In this document: one piece after another, positions 1 through 9,208 of the stretch
Position numbering within the stretch: position 1 is the stretch's first letter
Layout: every line of letters starts with the position of its first letter
DNA from: Rhodococcus triatomae
GTDB lineage: Bacteria; Actinomycetota; Actinomycetes; Mycobacteriales; Mycobacteriaceae
Assembly (NCBI RefSeq): GCF_014217785.1
Contig: NZ_CP048814.1
Location: 2,852,001-2,916,000, forward strand
Length of the DNA: 64,000 nt
Direction: 5' to 3'
Notes under the pieces: generated by a model
The model's input: the letters and a program-made list of their open reading frames with translations, nothing else
Told to the model about the DNA's origin: nothing
The model's database searches: none
Program-made: the position numbers and the translations under genes

Positions 1-488
1 TCGAGCGGTTCCACCTCGTACCGGATCGCGACCAGGGCGCGGGAGGTGAACGACACCAGCCGTTCGGAGGTGATCCGCACCCGGCGGCCGGTGGGGGACT
101 CCCACTCGGTGACCCGCCGCAGCGTCCCGGCCCGGAAATCCAGGGTGCGCTCGTGGAAGAGCGCCGTGCCGTAACGCATGTCGAGGGGCTCGTCGTCGAC
201 GAGGAGCCGGATGATGGAGCCGTCGGTGACGTTGACGACGGTCTGCCCGTCCTCGGGGTAGCCGTACCCGGCCTCGGCGTACGGCAGGGGCCGGCGTTCG
301 TAGAACCCGTTGAGGTAGGTGCCGGGCAGGCCGCGCGGTTCGCCCTCCTCGAAGGTGCCGCGCATCCCGATGTGGCCGTTGGACAGGGCGAACGTGGACT
401 CGGTGCGATGGAGTTCGTGGAGGTCCAGGCCGCGCCAGCGCAACCGCCACGGCGCGATCTCGTAGCCCTTCTCCTCGTCCTCGCTCAC
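1..488 (-). CDS. Glycoside hydrolase family 65 phosphorylase, N-terminal part (cut by window edge)
   Basis: The visible N-terminus, about 162 residues from a GTG start, reads as the N-terminal beta-sandwich domain of GH65 enzymes. It has the characteristic stretch [15 protein letters not shown] followed by a tyrosine/glycine-rich loop (GTYLNGFYE). GH65 members phosphorolyse alpha-glucosides such as trehalose, maltose or kojibiose to beta-glucose-1-phosphate. The GTG start overlaps the stop of the upstream phosphoglucomutase gene as GTGA, so the two are translationally coupled. The same pair exists in M. tuberculosis as Rv3400/Rv3401. Trehalose is the likeliest substrate in this group, but the catalytic domain lies outside the window, so substrate is inferred. 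Confidence 0.85.
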   Translation of the reverse strand, partial: MSEDEEKGYEIAPWRLRWRGLDLHELHRTESTFALSNGHIGMRGTFEEGEPRGLPGTYLNGFYERRPLPYAEAGYGYPEDGQTVVNVTDGSIIRLLVDDEPLDMRYGTALFHERTLDFRAGTLRRVTEWESPTGRRVRITSERLVSFTSRALVAIRYEVEPL

Positions 489-1222
489 GGCGTCATCAAC
501 TCCTCGAGGTCGCTCACCACGACGTCGGCGCCGTGGGTGCGCAGCGCCGAGGCCTGACCGACGCGGTCCACGCCGACGACCAGGCCGAAACTGCCCGCGC
601 GTCCGGCTTCGACGCCCGAGATCGCGTCCTCGAAAACTGCTGCCCCCGAGGGGCTCACGGCAAGTGCCTCGGCCGCGGCGAGGTAGGAGTCCGGTGCGGG
701 CTTACCGCGGAGCCCGCGATCCCGGATCACCACCCCGTCGATACGCACGTGCACGTAGCGGCTCAGGCCCGCGGCGTCGAGCACCGCCTTGCCGTTGGCC
801 GACGAGGTGACGACACCGATCTTCAGGCCTGCCTCGTACACGGCGCTGAGGTAGCGCACCGACCCCGGGTACGGACTGACGCCCTCCTGGTCGATGACGG
901 CGAGCAGCAGATTGTTCTTGCGATTGCCCAGGCCGTTGACGGTCTCGGCGCCGTGGGGATCGTTGTGTCCACCTTCCGGCAGGGTGATGCCCCTCGAGGA
1001 GAGGAACGACCGGACACCGTCCGCTCGCGGCTTGCCGTCGACGTAGGAGAGGTAGTCGGCATCGGTGAACGGCGCGAAATGCGTACCCTCCCTGGTGCGC
1101 AGGAAATCGTCGAAAGTGCGCTTCCACGCCTTCCGATGGAGTACCTCCGTGCTCGTCAACACTCCGTCGAGATCGAACAAACACGCCGAGATCGAATCGG
1201 GCAGACCTATCACGATTTCGAC
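485..1222 (-). CDS. HAD-superfamily beta-phosphoglucomutase
   Basis: This is a cytosolic HAD phosphatase-fold enzyme expected to interconvert beta-glucose-1-phosphate and glucose-6-phosphate. The catalytic DxD lies in [10 protein letters not shown] (Asp17 and Asp19 from the chosen start). It is followed by the VVTSSANG threonine/serine motif, the GKPAPDSYL lysine motif and the [11 protein letters not shown] acidic motif, all in the order expected for the family. The frame stays open to 1462, but the first 80 codons look non-coding and the family normally begins just before the DxD, so GTG at 1222 is preferred, giving 245 aa. Its 4-bp overlap with the GH65 gene fits a two-step route that recovers glucose from a disaccharide by phosphorolysis. 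Confidence 0.85.
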   Translation of the reverse strand, partial: VEIVIGLPDSISACLFDLDGVLTSTEVLHRKAWKRTFDDFLRTREGTHFAPFTDADYLSYVDGKPRADGVRSFLSSRGITLPEGGHNDPHGAETVNGLGNRKNNLLLAVIDQEGVSPYPGSVRYLSAVYEAGLKIGVVTSSANGKAVLDAAGLSRYVHVRIDGVVIRDRGLRGKPAPDSYLAAAEALAVSPSGAAVFEDAISGVEAGRAGSFGLVVGVDRVGQASALRTHGADVVVSDLEELMTP

Positions 1223-1521
1223 GCTACCGCTCCGATCGACGGTTCCGCTGAATCTCCGGATCTCGGGTCGGTCACCGAGTGTCCGTGTCGCCGCCGGGCG
1301 GGCGTGGGAGGAAACATTTCCTTTCGCGTCCGCGTTCGGGGCGGTGCCGGTATCGTCCCATTCAGTCGGCAAGTCGCGGGGTTGCCGGTCGGGACCGATT
1401 CGGGACATGAATGTGCTTGCGGCACTGCCATGTCCGCTCGAAATCCGAACGTGATGTTCCACACGTTGGATCCCGGACGGCGACCATCCGCCCGGTCCTA
1501 CTCCACGACAAGGGACGCGTC
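1223..1521. other. Divergent intergenic region
   Basis: About 300 bp separate the phosphoglucomutase gene (leftward) from the SipW-type operon (rightward), so promoters for both should lie here. No clear operator, hairpin or RNA gene was recognised. The open frames crossing it look like chance high-GC ORFs. Confidence 0.4.
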
Positions 1522-2142
1522 ATGACCACCGACCAACTCACTCGCGAACGAAGCCGCCGGAAGCGGCGCGCGATACTGGCCTCCGGACTCGTCCTCGGAG
1601 TCGGGGCCGTCGTCACACTCGCTGCCTGGAACGACTCGGTCTGGGGCGACGCCACCTTCGGCACCGGCGACCAATCCTGGAACATGCAGGGAAGCGTCGA
1701 CGGAGGCACGAGCTGGCACGAGTTCCAGATCCAGGCGGACGCCGGCTCCATGCAGTTCGACCTGGGAGCGATCGACCCGGGGTCGCTCACACCCGGAGAC
1801 TCGGTCCACGCCCTGTTCGGTCTGCGCGAAACCGAGGGGCACCTCGGTTCCACGGTCACCGTCGCCTCGCCGGTCGTGGACGGCGCGAACACGCTGGCCC
1901 AGGCCCTCGACGTCACGGTGTACGACCACGGGTCCACCAATCCCGGTGCGTGCACGGGCACCGGCGGCACTCAGATCGTCACCGGAAAGCTGGCAACGGT
2001 CGGGGCATCGACACCGTTCACCATGGCGGCAGGCGCCGACAACTGGCTCTGCTACACGGTGACGCTCCCCGCGGGTACCAATCCGTCCGGCCTCGCCCAG
2101 ACGGTGGACGCGGCGTGGGAGATGCAGGCGACCAGCGACTGA
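1522..2142 (+). CDS. SipW-type (alternate signal) exported protein, RER_14450-like
   Basis: A 206-residue exported protein. The N-terminus has a basic stretch (RSRRKRRA), a hydrophobic core around residues 14-32, and then the pattern TLAAWNDSVWGDATF. That pattern marks substrates of SipW-like (ER-type) signal peptidases rather than ordinary Sec substrates. The remainder is a probable beta-rich domain with two cysteines, compatible with TasA/camelysin-like surface or fibre proteins. A dedicated signal peptidase gene starts 8 bp after its stop, and a second protein with the same type of leader follows. ATG at 1522 places the basic residues correctly before the hydrophobic core; the longer open frame upstream lacks support. 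Function after export is unknown. Confidence 0.8.
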   Translation: MTTDQLTRERSRRKRRAILASGLVLGVGAVVTLAAWNDSVWGDATFGTGDQSWNMQGSVDGGTSWHEFQIQADAGSMQFDLGAIDPGSLTPGDSVHALFGLRETEGHLGSTVTVASPVVDGANTLAQALDVTVYDHGSTNPGACTGTGGTQIVTGKLATVGASTPFTMAAGADNWLCYTVTLPAGTNPSGLAQTVDAAWEMQATSD

Positions 2143-2149
2143 CACGCGG

Positions 2150-2794
2150 ATGGCCGACGAAAGCCCGGAGCTGGGAACCACGGAGCCGGGAACCACGGAG
2201 CCGGTGACCCCACAGACCGCGCAGGGCGGATCGGCGCCGAGCCCGCCGCTCCGACGGTCGAGATGGGCGGTCGTGGAGAACGTCGTGCTCAACGTTCTCG
2301 CGGCGGCGGGCGTCGTGTGTATCGCGGCGGTCATCTGTGCGGTGGTCTTCAACTATTCGCTCATCATGTTCAAGACCGGCTCGATGTCACCGACGATCCC
2401 GCAGGGATCGCTGGCCCTGGTCCGCGAGATTCCGGCGACCGACGTGCAGGTGGGCGACGTCATCACGGTGGACCGCCCCGGTCAGCTGCCGGTGAGCCAC
2501 CGGGTGATCGAGGTGCATCCACAGACCGGGGGCGAGGTCCTCGTCGCGATGCAGGGCGACGACAACCCCAACCCCGACCCGGGCATGTACCGGGTGAGCA
2601 CGGTCCGGGAGGTGGTGTGGCATGTTCCCGGGCTGGCGAGGGGTGTCGTGTGGCTCTCCGATCCCCGGGTGCTCGCGAGTCTGACGATCGCTGCGGCGGG
2701 GCTCGTGTTGTGGGCGTTCTGGCCCCGGCGCGACGAGACCGCCGAGGCCGAGATGACCGAGCCCGACGACGAGGAGGCCACCGGTGTCCCGTAG
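2150..2794 (+). CDS. SipW-type signal peptidase I (Ser/His ER-type)
   Basis: A 214-residue membrane signal peptidase. The N-terminal 38 residues are Thr/Pro/Glu-rich, with short repeats of GTTEP type. A transmembrane segment spans about residues 44-70, and the catalytic serine is in KTGSMSPTIPQGS (Ser78). The second motif is PVSHRVIEV with His117, meaning this is the ER/archaeal/SipW class that uses histidine rather than the lysine of housekeeping LepB. A second membrane span lies near residues 184-200. It sits between two genes whose products carry SipW-type leaders, so it presumably processes both. Its last codons overlap the start of the next gene by 11 bp. Confidence 0.9.
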   Translation: MADESPELGTTEPGTTEPVTPQTAQGGSAPSPPLRRSRWAVVENVVLNVLAAAGVVCIAAVICAVVFNYSLIMFKTGSMSPTIPQGSLALVREIPATDVQVGDVITVDRPGQLPVSHRVIEVHPQTGGEVLVAMQGDDNPNPDPGMYRVSTVREVVWHVPGLARGVVWLSDPRVLASLTIAAAGLVLWAFWPRRDETAEAEMTEPDDEEATGVP

Positions 2795-4379
2795 CGACCG
2801 GCGTCGGGCGGTGGCCGCTGCCGCCATCGCGTGTCTGGGTGCCGGCGCCCTGATCGGCGGGAACTCCGGGCCGGTGCTGGCGTCCTGGCAGGATTCGAAC
2901 TGGGGTGCGGCAACATTCGGGGTCGACCCCGACTACGTGCCGGTCGGATACGCCCGGGCTCGCTCGTCCAACGCGTTCATCGACCGGCTCATCACGTCGG
3001 GAGAGTTTCCCGGCGCGCAGGCGCTGCGCGACCAGACGGCACGAGGCACGACGGCGACGGGATGGCAGTCGTTCTCGTCGAGTGGTTTCCTCGGCCTGTT
3101 CAACATCAGCGCCGAGGGCAACTCCTGCGCGTCGTACTACTCCGCCGACGCCACCTCGTGCCGACCGGAGCTGGGTGTGAACGACGCGTCGGCGTCGTCG
3201 CAGATGCGTAACCTCGTCGTGCGCAACACCGCTTTGAGCGGAAACTCGGTGGAGACCACCGGAGTGTTCTCGACCAGTGCGCTGTGTCCCGCCGACGGCT
3301 CGCCGCCGCAGGCCGGGCCACTGACGGGGGGAACCCTGCGGGTGCTCAACAGCACGGTGGCGATTCCCGGGCCCAACGCATCGACGCCGATCAACGTCAC
3401 CGGACTGCTGCGCAGCTACGTGGGAACTCTGACGCACGTGCAGACGACGACGGGCACCTCGGCCGTGTCCCGGCTGCGTCTGCAGCTCGAGGAGCGTCTT
3501 CTGCTGGGGTTGGTGCCGCAGTGGAGGATGGACATGAACGTGCTCAGCGCGGATTGCGCGATCGGTTCGGCGCCGGGGCCGTTGGCGAGCATCGCCGGTC
3601 CGATGCCGATGTCGCCGGAGCAAGTGATGACGGCCGACGAGGTGAGCATCGAGAGCGACACGGATTCGGGCCCCGCGGAATCCGGGGCCGGGGAACCTGG
3701 GGCCGGGGAACCTGGAGCCGGGGACACCGAGAACGGTGAGTCCGAGGCAGCGGAATCCGGTGGGGCGCCCGCCGGCCCCGTGTCGGTGGTGTTCGGTCGG
3801 CCCTTCGACATCCACGATGCCGACGGGACGCGAGTGGCGACGGGAACCGTGGACGACGCCTCCTGGGACAGCACCTCCCGACTCGCCGTCCGGATGAGAG
3901 TGGAGGATGTGGTCGAGCAGTTGGCAGCTCCCGAAGCGGCGGATTTCCGTGCCGTCTCCGAGGGGGTGGGCAGGAAGGTCGGTGCCGCGGACCTGGGTGA
4001 TCGGAACGGTTTCCCGTCCCGATTGCGCCCCGGTCTCGACTACGACGGATGGGTGGGCATGGACGTCGGGGCCGGCCCCGCGTCGGCGATGCTGTGGCAT
4101 CCGGAGGGAACGCCCGGCTGGTACTTCACGCTGCCGCCCGTCAGCCCACCGGCGGGTACCGGCCCGCCCGTGAGTACCGGCGCACCGGCCGCACCGCCAC
4201 CCACCGAGCCGCCGCCGGCCGAGCCGCCGGTCGCCACGGTGGTACCGACGACCACCGAGACACCGACGGCCGAACCGGCTCCACCCGTGGAGCCCGTGGC
4301 GTCCGATCAGGCGACCCCCGCTACGTCCACCACCACCACCACGACCCGGAGCCCACGCCGAAGGCTACGGACGGGCTGA
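2784..4379 (+). CDS. Large SipW-type exported protein with Pro/Thr-rich tail
   Basis: A 531-residue exported protein starting at GTG inside the end of the signal peptidase gene. The leader has RRRAVAAAAIACLGAGAL followed by VLASWQDSNWGAATFG, which matches the leader of the gene at 1522 and marks it as a second substrate. The middle (residues about 40-275) is a secreted domain with several cysteines. A short repetitive linker of GAGEPGAGEP type follows at about 295-312. A second domain (about 330-450) ends in GWYFTLPPV, and the last 80 residues are Pro/Thr-rich, as in wall-spanning stalks. It ends in a basic cluster. No sortase motif was seen. Likely a cell-envelope protein; precise role unknown. 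Confidence 0.75.
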   Translation: MSRSDRRRAVAAAAIACLGAGALIGGNSGPVLASWQDSNWGAATFGVDPDYVPVGYARARSSNAFIDRLITSGEFPGAQALRDQTARGTTATGWQSFSSSGFLGLFNISAEGNSCASYYSADATSCRPELGVNDASASSQMRNLVVRNTALSGNSVETTGVFSTSALCPADGSPPQAGPLTGGTLRVLNSTVAIPGPNASTPINVTGLLRSYVGTLTHVQTTTGTSAVSRLRLQLEERLLLGLVPQWRMDMNVLSADCAIGSAPGPLASIAGPMPMSPEQVMTADEVSIESDTDSGPAESGAGEPGAGEPGAGDTENGESEAAESGGAPAGPVSVVFGRPFDIHDADGTRVATGTVDDASWDSTSRLAVRMRVEDVVEQLAAPEAADFRAVSEGVGRKVGAADLGDRNGFPSRLRPGLDYDGWVGMDVGAGPASAMLWHPEGTPGWYFTLPPVSPPAGTGPPVSTGAPAAPPPTEPPPAEPPVATVVPTTTETPTAEPAPPVEPVASDQATPATSTTTTTTRSPRRRLRTG

Positions 4380-4385
4380 CCTCGC

Positions 4386-4808
4386 TCACCAGGGTGCAAC
4401 GGCGCGGGCCCGGGCGTCCCGCAGATAGAGACCGAGCCACACCACGATCGCGATGTACACGGGGAACAGGATGTAGCCGAACAACGCCTCCTCCGAGCGG
4501 ATGTTCTCCCACACCGCGCCGCCCAGGTAGGCGGTGATCAGGACGGCGCCGAGCACCGCGGTGCGCGGAATCAAGTAGAGCACCAGGGAGATCCCCAGCA
4601 GGACTCCCATCGTGGTGAGCATGTAGTAGGGCAGGCCCCGATCATCTGCCCACTCGGTGGCCGACTCGGGGTGCACGAGGTGGACGATGACGTCGAACAG
4701 CAGGAACAGGCCGGCGAGCCCGGTGAGGATCCAGCCGGCGATCCGCGCGCGGGCGGAGATCGGGGCGGCCGCGGCCGCCGGGGACGTGGATGCAGTCGAA
4801 GTATTCAT
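4386..4808 (-). CDS. DoxX-like four-span membrane protein
   Basis: A 140-residue integral membrane protein with four hydrophobic helices, including WILTGLAGLFLLFDVIVHLV, the YYMLTTMGVLLGISLVLYLI region and a final FPVYIAIVVWLGLYL. Layout and length fit the DoxX-like family (DUF4267/DoxX_2 type), whose members are small membrane proteins sometimes linked to redox or lipid metabolism. ATG at 4808 is chosen because a Ser/Ala-rich 20-residue lead precedes the first helix; an upstream in-frame start at 4835 is possible. It converges with the exported protein to its left and diverges from the GH5-like lipoprotein. No biochemical role can be assigned. Confidence 0.7.
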   Translation of the reverse strand: MNTSTASTSPAAAAAPISARARIAGWILTGLAGLFLLFDVIVHLVHPESATEWADDRGLPYYMLTTMGVLLGISLVLYLIPRTAVLGAVLITAYLGGAVWENIRSEEALFGYILFPVYIAIVVWLGLYLRDARARAVAPW

Positions 4809-4932
4809 GCAGGGTGAGACCGGGTGCCGCGGCAAAACTCATCGGTCACACCGACCCGCCTCGCCGCCCGCGCGCTCGACGGGTTCCGGACGATCCGCCG
4901 CGCGGTCCGCGTCGTGGTGGCACGCTGGGCGC

Positions 4933-6051
4933 ATGCGGGTCGTGAGGGTGCTCGTCGTCGCGGCCGCGGTCGCGCTGACGGCGTGCACGTCCCCGGCCCC
5001 GGTGACGTCGACGCCGACCGCGCCACGGGTGGAGGCGAATCCGTCGGGTGTGACGCTGGACGGTACGCCGTGGTGGCCGGCCGGCCTCAACGCCTACCAG
5101 CTGGCCACGGACTGGTCCGTCAACATCGGCTGCGGCGCGATGGTCGATCTGGACTCGTTCTTCGCCTCCCTGCCCCCGCACTCGCTCACCCGGTTCAACG
5201 CGTTCGATTCGCTCGCGACGAATCGTGTCACCGGCGAATACGATTTCGGGCCGATCGATCGGGTGTTCCAGGCCGCGGAGCGGCACGGCCAGCTGGTTCT
5301 GCCGGTGCTGTCGGCGTGGGACGGGGCATGCGCGGACGAAGTGTTCAAGACCAGGGACTGGTACGCGGACGGCTGGCGCGCCCCGCGCCGCGCGAACGGT
5401 TCCGCGGCAGCGGAGCGGGGATTCACGCCGACGACGAGCTACGAGCAGTGGGTACGCATCGCGGTGGATCGGTGGAAGGACTCGCCGGCGCTGGCGATGT
5501 GGGAGACCATCGGAGAGCCGGAGCCGCTGCTGAGCCGGGACGGGCCGTGTGCTCCGGACGGGCACCAGGTGCTGCGCCGCTTCGTCGACGACGTCGGAGA
5601 GATCATCCGGGACATCGACCCGCGGCATCTGATCACGGTGGGCACGATCGGCGGCGGCCAGTGCGGCACCGCGGGTCCGGAGTACCGGCGGCTGGCGGAG
5701 TCGCCGTACCTCGATGTCCTCCAATACCACGACTACGGCGCGGACGGAGTGCCGCTGCCCGGAGACGCCTACAACGGCCTGGCCGTGCGGTTGCGGCAGG
5801 CCCAGGAGGTGGGAAAGCCGCTCGTCGTCACCGAGATCGGCCAGCACGCAGGGGATTCACCGGGATGCGCGTCGGCCGCCCAGCGGGTGGACGACGTGAC
5901 CCGCAAGATCGACGGGCAACGCCGGGCCGGCACGGCGGGCGCACTGCTGTGGGCCTTCGTGCCGGACCCGCGCGAGGCCGAATGCACCTTCGACATCGGG
6001 CCCGACGACCCGGTCCGGGAACTCCTCGCCCGGCAGAACCGACTCGGATAG
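4933..6051 (+). CDS. GH5-like (cellulase/mannanase fold) lipoprotein
   Basis: A 372-residue lipoprotein with lipobox LTAC (Cys18), so the mature protein should be anchored on the outer face of the membrane. The domain reads as a TIM-barrel glycoside hydrolase of the GH5/clan-A type. It begins with VTLDGTPWWPAGLNAYQL, has the acid/base region ETIGEPEP (Glu195 as candidate in place of the usual NEP) and the nucleophile region PLVVTEIGQH (Glu301). The typical Asn before the acid/base Glu is Gly here, which may indicate altered specificity. It converges with a polysaccharide-synthesis operon, suggesting trimming or release of the polymer, comparable to cellulase genes beside bcs operons. Substrate is unknown. 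Confidence 0.75.
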   Translation: MRVVRVLVVAAAVALTACTSPAPVTSTPTAPRVEANPSGVTLDGTPWWPAGLNAYQLATDWSVNIGCGAMVDLDSFFASLPPHSLTRFNAFDSLATNRVTGEYDFGPIDRVFQAAERHGQLVLPVLSAWDGACADEVFKTRDWYADGWRAPRRANGSAAAERGFTPTTSYEQWVRIAVDRWKDSPALAMWETIGEPEPLLSRDGPCAPDGHQVLRRFVDDVGEIIRDIDPRHLITVGTIGGGQCGTAGPEYRRLAESPYLDVLQYHDYGADGVPLPGDAYNGLAVRLRQAQEVGKPLVVTEIGQHAGDSPGCASAAQRVDDVTRKIDGQRRAGTAGALLWAFVPDPREAECTFDIGPDDPVRELLARQNRLG

Positions 6052-6092
6052 GGCAACCTGGCTGCCCGGCCGCCACCCGCGGCGAGCCCGGG

Positions 6093-7736
6093 TCAGTACA
6101 CCCGGTACAGCCGCCAGGTCGGTTGGTTGTCACCGGTGTTCGGGATCTCCAGTTCCAGCGTGGCGACGTCGCCGCCGTCGTCGTAGAGGGTGGGGAAGCG
6201 GCGGTTGACGGCATCGGATTCGCCGCGCCCGGTGTTGGGGACGGCCAGGATGTAGCGGACCCCGTTCTCGGCGGGGCGGTTGAGGATTCCGGTGAAGTCC
6301 TCGTCCGAGGGGATCACGAACGTGTCCGGGCGTTCGGTGGCGGTGAAGACCGCGAATCCGTACACGGTGTCCATGAGCACCGATCCCCGAGGCAGGTTCA
6401 GTGAGTCGATGTAATCGGCGATCTCGCGTTCGGTCTGGAACGAGGCGACGATGCGCCGCGCGTGCGCCGCGGTCTCGTCGGGGCCGGGCCGATCCGGGAA
6501 CACCACCGCGCGCAGGGCGAACTGCTGCACGGACAGTTGGGGATCGAGCATCAGCACCCCCGTCACGCCCGCCGAGACGACCATCGACGTGGCGGCGAGC
6601 GCCGCGATCGGTGGGCGGATCGGACGTGTCGGTGGCCGGTCGTGGAGGTACGGACCCGGTCGTCGTGCGTGCAGTTGCCCGCGCGGAGGCGCCAGCTGGT
6701 AGACGGCCAATGCCATCAGAGGCAGCGCCGAGAAGTAGAAGCGCAGGAAGGGGAAGGTCTGGCCCGCCACGAACGTGTACGTCGCGAACAGGAGCAGCGA
6801 GCCGAACAGGAGCGTCGAGGCCGCGACCTCCAGGTCTCGTCGTTGCAGGGCGAGGATCAGCACCACCGGGAGGAGCACCGGCAGTGCGGGACCCATCACG
6901 AAGATCTCGGCGAGCGAATATCCGAACGCGTCGAGGGGGTCGACGGCACCGCCGCCGCTCTGCTCCAGGATCGAGGCGTTGCCGTACGTCGACGAGAACT
7001 GTTGCAGGGCCTGGCCGGTGATCAGCCAGCTGGTGAACGCCCAGCCGAGGAAGGCCAGTGCGCTGGGGAGAGCGACGAGCACCGCATCCAGGAGCGCCTG
7101 ACGCCAGGTACCGCGGATGCCGCTGCGCCCGTGACGGAACAACCCGACTCCCAGCACGAAGAGGGTGACGAACCCGGCCGCCGCGAGCGCGTCGTACCGG
7201 GCCAGATAGCCGAGACCGAGAGCGAGTCCGGCGCCGACCAGGTCGTGGACGTCGTCGGTGCTGCACCAGCGGATCAGCCGGCGCGCGGCCCAGCAGGCGC
7301 AGAACAGGAACGGTGCCTCGCTCATGCCGTTCGCGCCGTAGAACAGCACCATCGGATTGAGCGCGAACACCAGCGTCACGGTCCACATCAGCCACGGGGG
7401 CACCCCACGATCGCGCCCGATCTTGTACATCTGCACCACTGCGCCCGCCATGAACGGGGCGGACATCAGCGTTCCGGTGACTCCCCACGAGGTGAGCGAG
7501 ACCCACCACTGGCCCAGGAACACCGTGGGCAGCTGGGCGATAGCGGTGAGCGGGGTGAAGATGAAACCGATAGCGGCCAGGTGTGGGTCGCGGCTGAACA
7601 TCACGCTGCGGGCCGCGGCGACCCGGCTCAGCGAATCGCCCATCAGATACCCGTGCCCCACCGAGAGATACAGTCCGATCGCGACGTAGACGGCGGTGGT
7701 CGCCCAGAAGAGCCCGACCGTCGGACGCACTCTCAC
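6093..7736 (-). CDS. Polytopic membrane glycosyltransferase-like protein
   Basis: A 547-residue integral membrane protein with about ten predicted spans, for example PTVGLFWATTAVYVAIGLYL and AAAGFVTLFVLGVGL. The short first loop with GDSLSRVAAARSV and the overall layout resemble GT-C/PMT-type glycosyltransferases, which use polyprenyl-phosphate sugars and transfer on the outer face. A soluble C-terminal domain of about 140 residues follows the last span. GTG at 7736 overlaps the stop of the GT2 gene as GTGA, so the start is well supported. It is the last gene of a four-gene leftward operon with a BcsB-like protein, indicating a role in making or decorating an exported glycan. Donor and acceptor are unknown. 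Confidence 0.65.
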   Translation of the reverse strand: MRVRPTVGLFWATTAVYVAIGLYLSVGHGYLMGDSLSRVAAARSVMFSRDPHLAAIGFIFTPLTAIAQLPTVFLGQWWVSLTSWGVTGTLMSAPFMAGAVVQMYKIGRDRGVPPWLMWTVTLVFALNPMVLFYGANGMSEAPFLFCACWAARRLIRWCSTDDVHDLVGAGLALGLGYLARYDALAAAGFVTLFVLGVGLFRHGRSGIRGTWRQALLDAVLVALPSALAFLGWAFTSWLITGQALQQFSSTYGNASILEQSGGGAVDPLDAFGYSLAEIFVMGPALPVLLPVVLILALQRRDLEVAASTLLFGSLLLFATYTFVAGQTFPFLRFYFSALPLMALAVYQLAPPRGQLHARRPGPYLHDRPPTRPIRPPIAALAATSMVVSAGVTGVLMLDPQLSVQQFALRAVVFPDRPGPDETAAHARRIVASFQTEREIADYIDSLNLPRGSVLMDTVYGFAVFTATERPDTFVIPSDEDFTGILNRPAENGVRYILAVPNTGRGESDAVNRRFPTLYDDGGDVATLELEIPNTGDNQPTWRLYRVY

Positions 7737-9208
7737 GCCGGGCCCCCACTCGGCGTGTCGTTCCCGGTGCCGGGCAGCCCGTGCGCGGTCTTCTCCCAGT
7801 ACGACGGATTGCGCAGCAACTGGTACGTGCCCTTGATCGCGGCGATGCTCATCAGGACCCAGTAGAGCGGCGAGGTCAGGCTCGCGACCAGCAGCGCAGA
7901 GTTGCGGGTCTCGCGGCAGGCGATGACGTTCATGTAGAGCACCGCCATGTTGCCGAAGACCAGCGATATCAGCGCCGGAAAGTACACGTACGGCGGGAAC
8001 TGTTGCTGGATGAGCGCCGGTTGCCCCAGGATCCAGGACAGGGTGATCAGCCAGAACACCATGTTGAGGCAGGCGATGACCGGGGTGCCCGCCATGAGCG
8101 CGGTGAACCTGAAGAAGCCCATCGGCCCGAGCGCTCGCAGGAGGTGCCTCGGTCGCCGCATGTGAACCAGCCACGTCTGCAGATAACCCTTGTACCAGCG
8201 GGACCGCTGCCTGATCCAGTTGATGGTGTCGCTGTTCGCCTCCTCCAGGGTCGTCGAGTCGAGAACTGCGGTGCGATAGCCGGATTCGGCGATCCGTACA
8301 CCCAGGTCGGCGTCCTCGGTGACGTTGTACGGATCCCAGGTGCCGATCCGATCGAGCACCGAGCGGCGCAGGTGGTTCGAGGTCCCGCCGAGCGGGATCG
8401 GCGACGAACTGCGCATCAGCCCGGGCAGGATGAAGCTGAACCACAGCGCGTAGTCCGCGGTGAACCAGGCCGTGAGCAGATTCTGGGAACCGTTGTGGAA
8501 AGCCAGCTTCGACTGCACACACGCCGTGTTCTCGGGGAGCCGGCGGAACGCCGCCACCACCCGTCGCAGTTGCAGCGGATCGGGGCCGTCCTCGGCGTCG
8601 TAGATGGTGACGATCTCGCCGTCGGAGAAGTGCATCCCGTAGTTGCAGGCCTTCGGTTTGGTGCGCGGCTCCGCTGCCGGGACGGTGAGGATGCGGGTCA
8701 CCGTCCCGTGACAGACCTTCTCCGCCGCCGCGATGGTCGACTCGTCGTCCGCCTCGAGCAGCAGCAGTACCTCGAGCTTGTCCGCGGGGTACTCGAGGGC
8801 CTCCATGTTCGCGACGACCTGCCCGATGACCTCCGCCTCGTCGTAGGCCGGGACCAGGATCGTGTAGGTGGGCAGGTCCTCGTCCGGGATCGCGCGGGCG
8901 TCCTCGTCGCTGATCCGGATGATGGTGCTGTCGTCGAGGCCTCGATAGAACAGCACCAGCCGATCCACCATGGTGGCGACGTAGGCGAGCGTGCTGAGTA
9001 ACGTCAACAGCACGAGGGTGGGTACGGTGAGGAGGACCCCGCACACGATCAGTAGTGCGAGCAGGCTCAGGCCGATCGTGCGTTGTCCGGGCGTGAACGC
9101 GACCGACGCGGAGGAGATCGGCGCGCGTTCGCGCAGGCCGTCGACGGCGTCGTGCAGTGCCGCCTCCTGGTAGGCGTGGTCGAACCTTCGGTGCGGGCTC
9201 ACTGCCAT
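7733..9208 (-). CDS. Processive family 2 glycosyltransferase (BcsA/NfrB-like)
   Basis: A 491-residue membrane glycosyltransferase. Two N-terminal spans (about residues 40-85) precede a GT-A domain with YTILVPAYDEAEVIGQVV, a nucleotide-sugar aspartate in IYDAEDGPDP, the acceptor region VTEDADLGVRIAE and the processive signature QRSRWYKG. Further C-terminal membrane segments follow. This D, DxD, D, QxxRW layout is typical of cellulose, hyaluronan and poly-GlcNAc synthases. There is no PilZ domain, unlike proteobacterial BcsA. The ATG at 9208 lies inside the end of the upstream membrane-protein gene. Together with the BcsB-like partner it probably polymerises and exports a beta-glycan; the sugar cannot be told from the sequence. 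Confidence 0.85.
   Translation of the reverse strand: MAVSPHRRFDHAYQEAALHDAVDGLRERAPISSASVAFTPGQRTIGLSLLALLIVCGVLLTVPTLVLLTLLSTLAYVATMVDRLVLFYRGLDDSTIIRISDEDARAIPDEDLPTYTILVPAYDEAEVIGQVVANMEALEYPADKLEVLLLLEADDESTIAAAEKVCHGTVTRILTVPAAEPRTKPKACNYGMHFSDGEIVTIYDAEDGPDPLQLRRVVAAFRRLPENTACVQSKLAFHNGSQNLLTAWFTADYALWFSFILPGLMRSSSPIPLGGTSNHLRRSVLDRIGTWDPYNVTEDADLGVRIAESGYRTAVLDSTTLEEANSDTINWIRQRSRWYKGYLQTWLVHMRRPRHLLRALGPMGFFRFTALMAGTPVIACLNMVFWLITLSWILGQPALIQQQFPPYVYFPALISLVFGNMAVLYMNVIACRETRNSALLVASLTSPLYWVLMSIAAIKGTYQLLRNPSYWEKTAHGLPGTGNDTPSGGPA

Noticed and set aside
6093..9044. Single 983-codon frame across two glycosyltransferase genes
   Set aside because: Only the part after GTG 7736 reads as a membrane protein. 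The upstream part is an out-of-frame shadow of the GT2 gene, so this is not a fusion.
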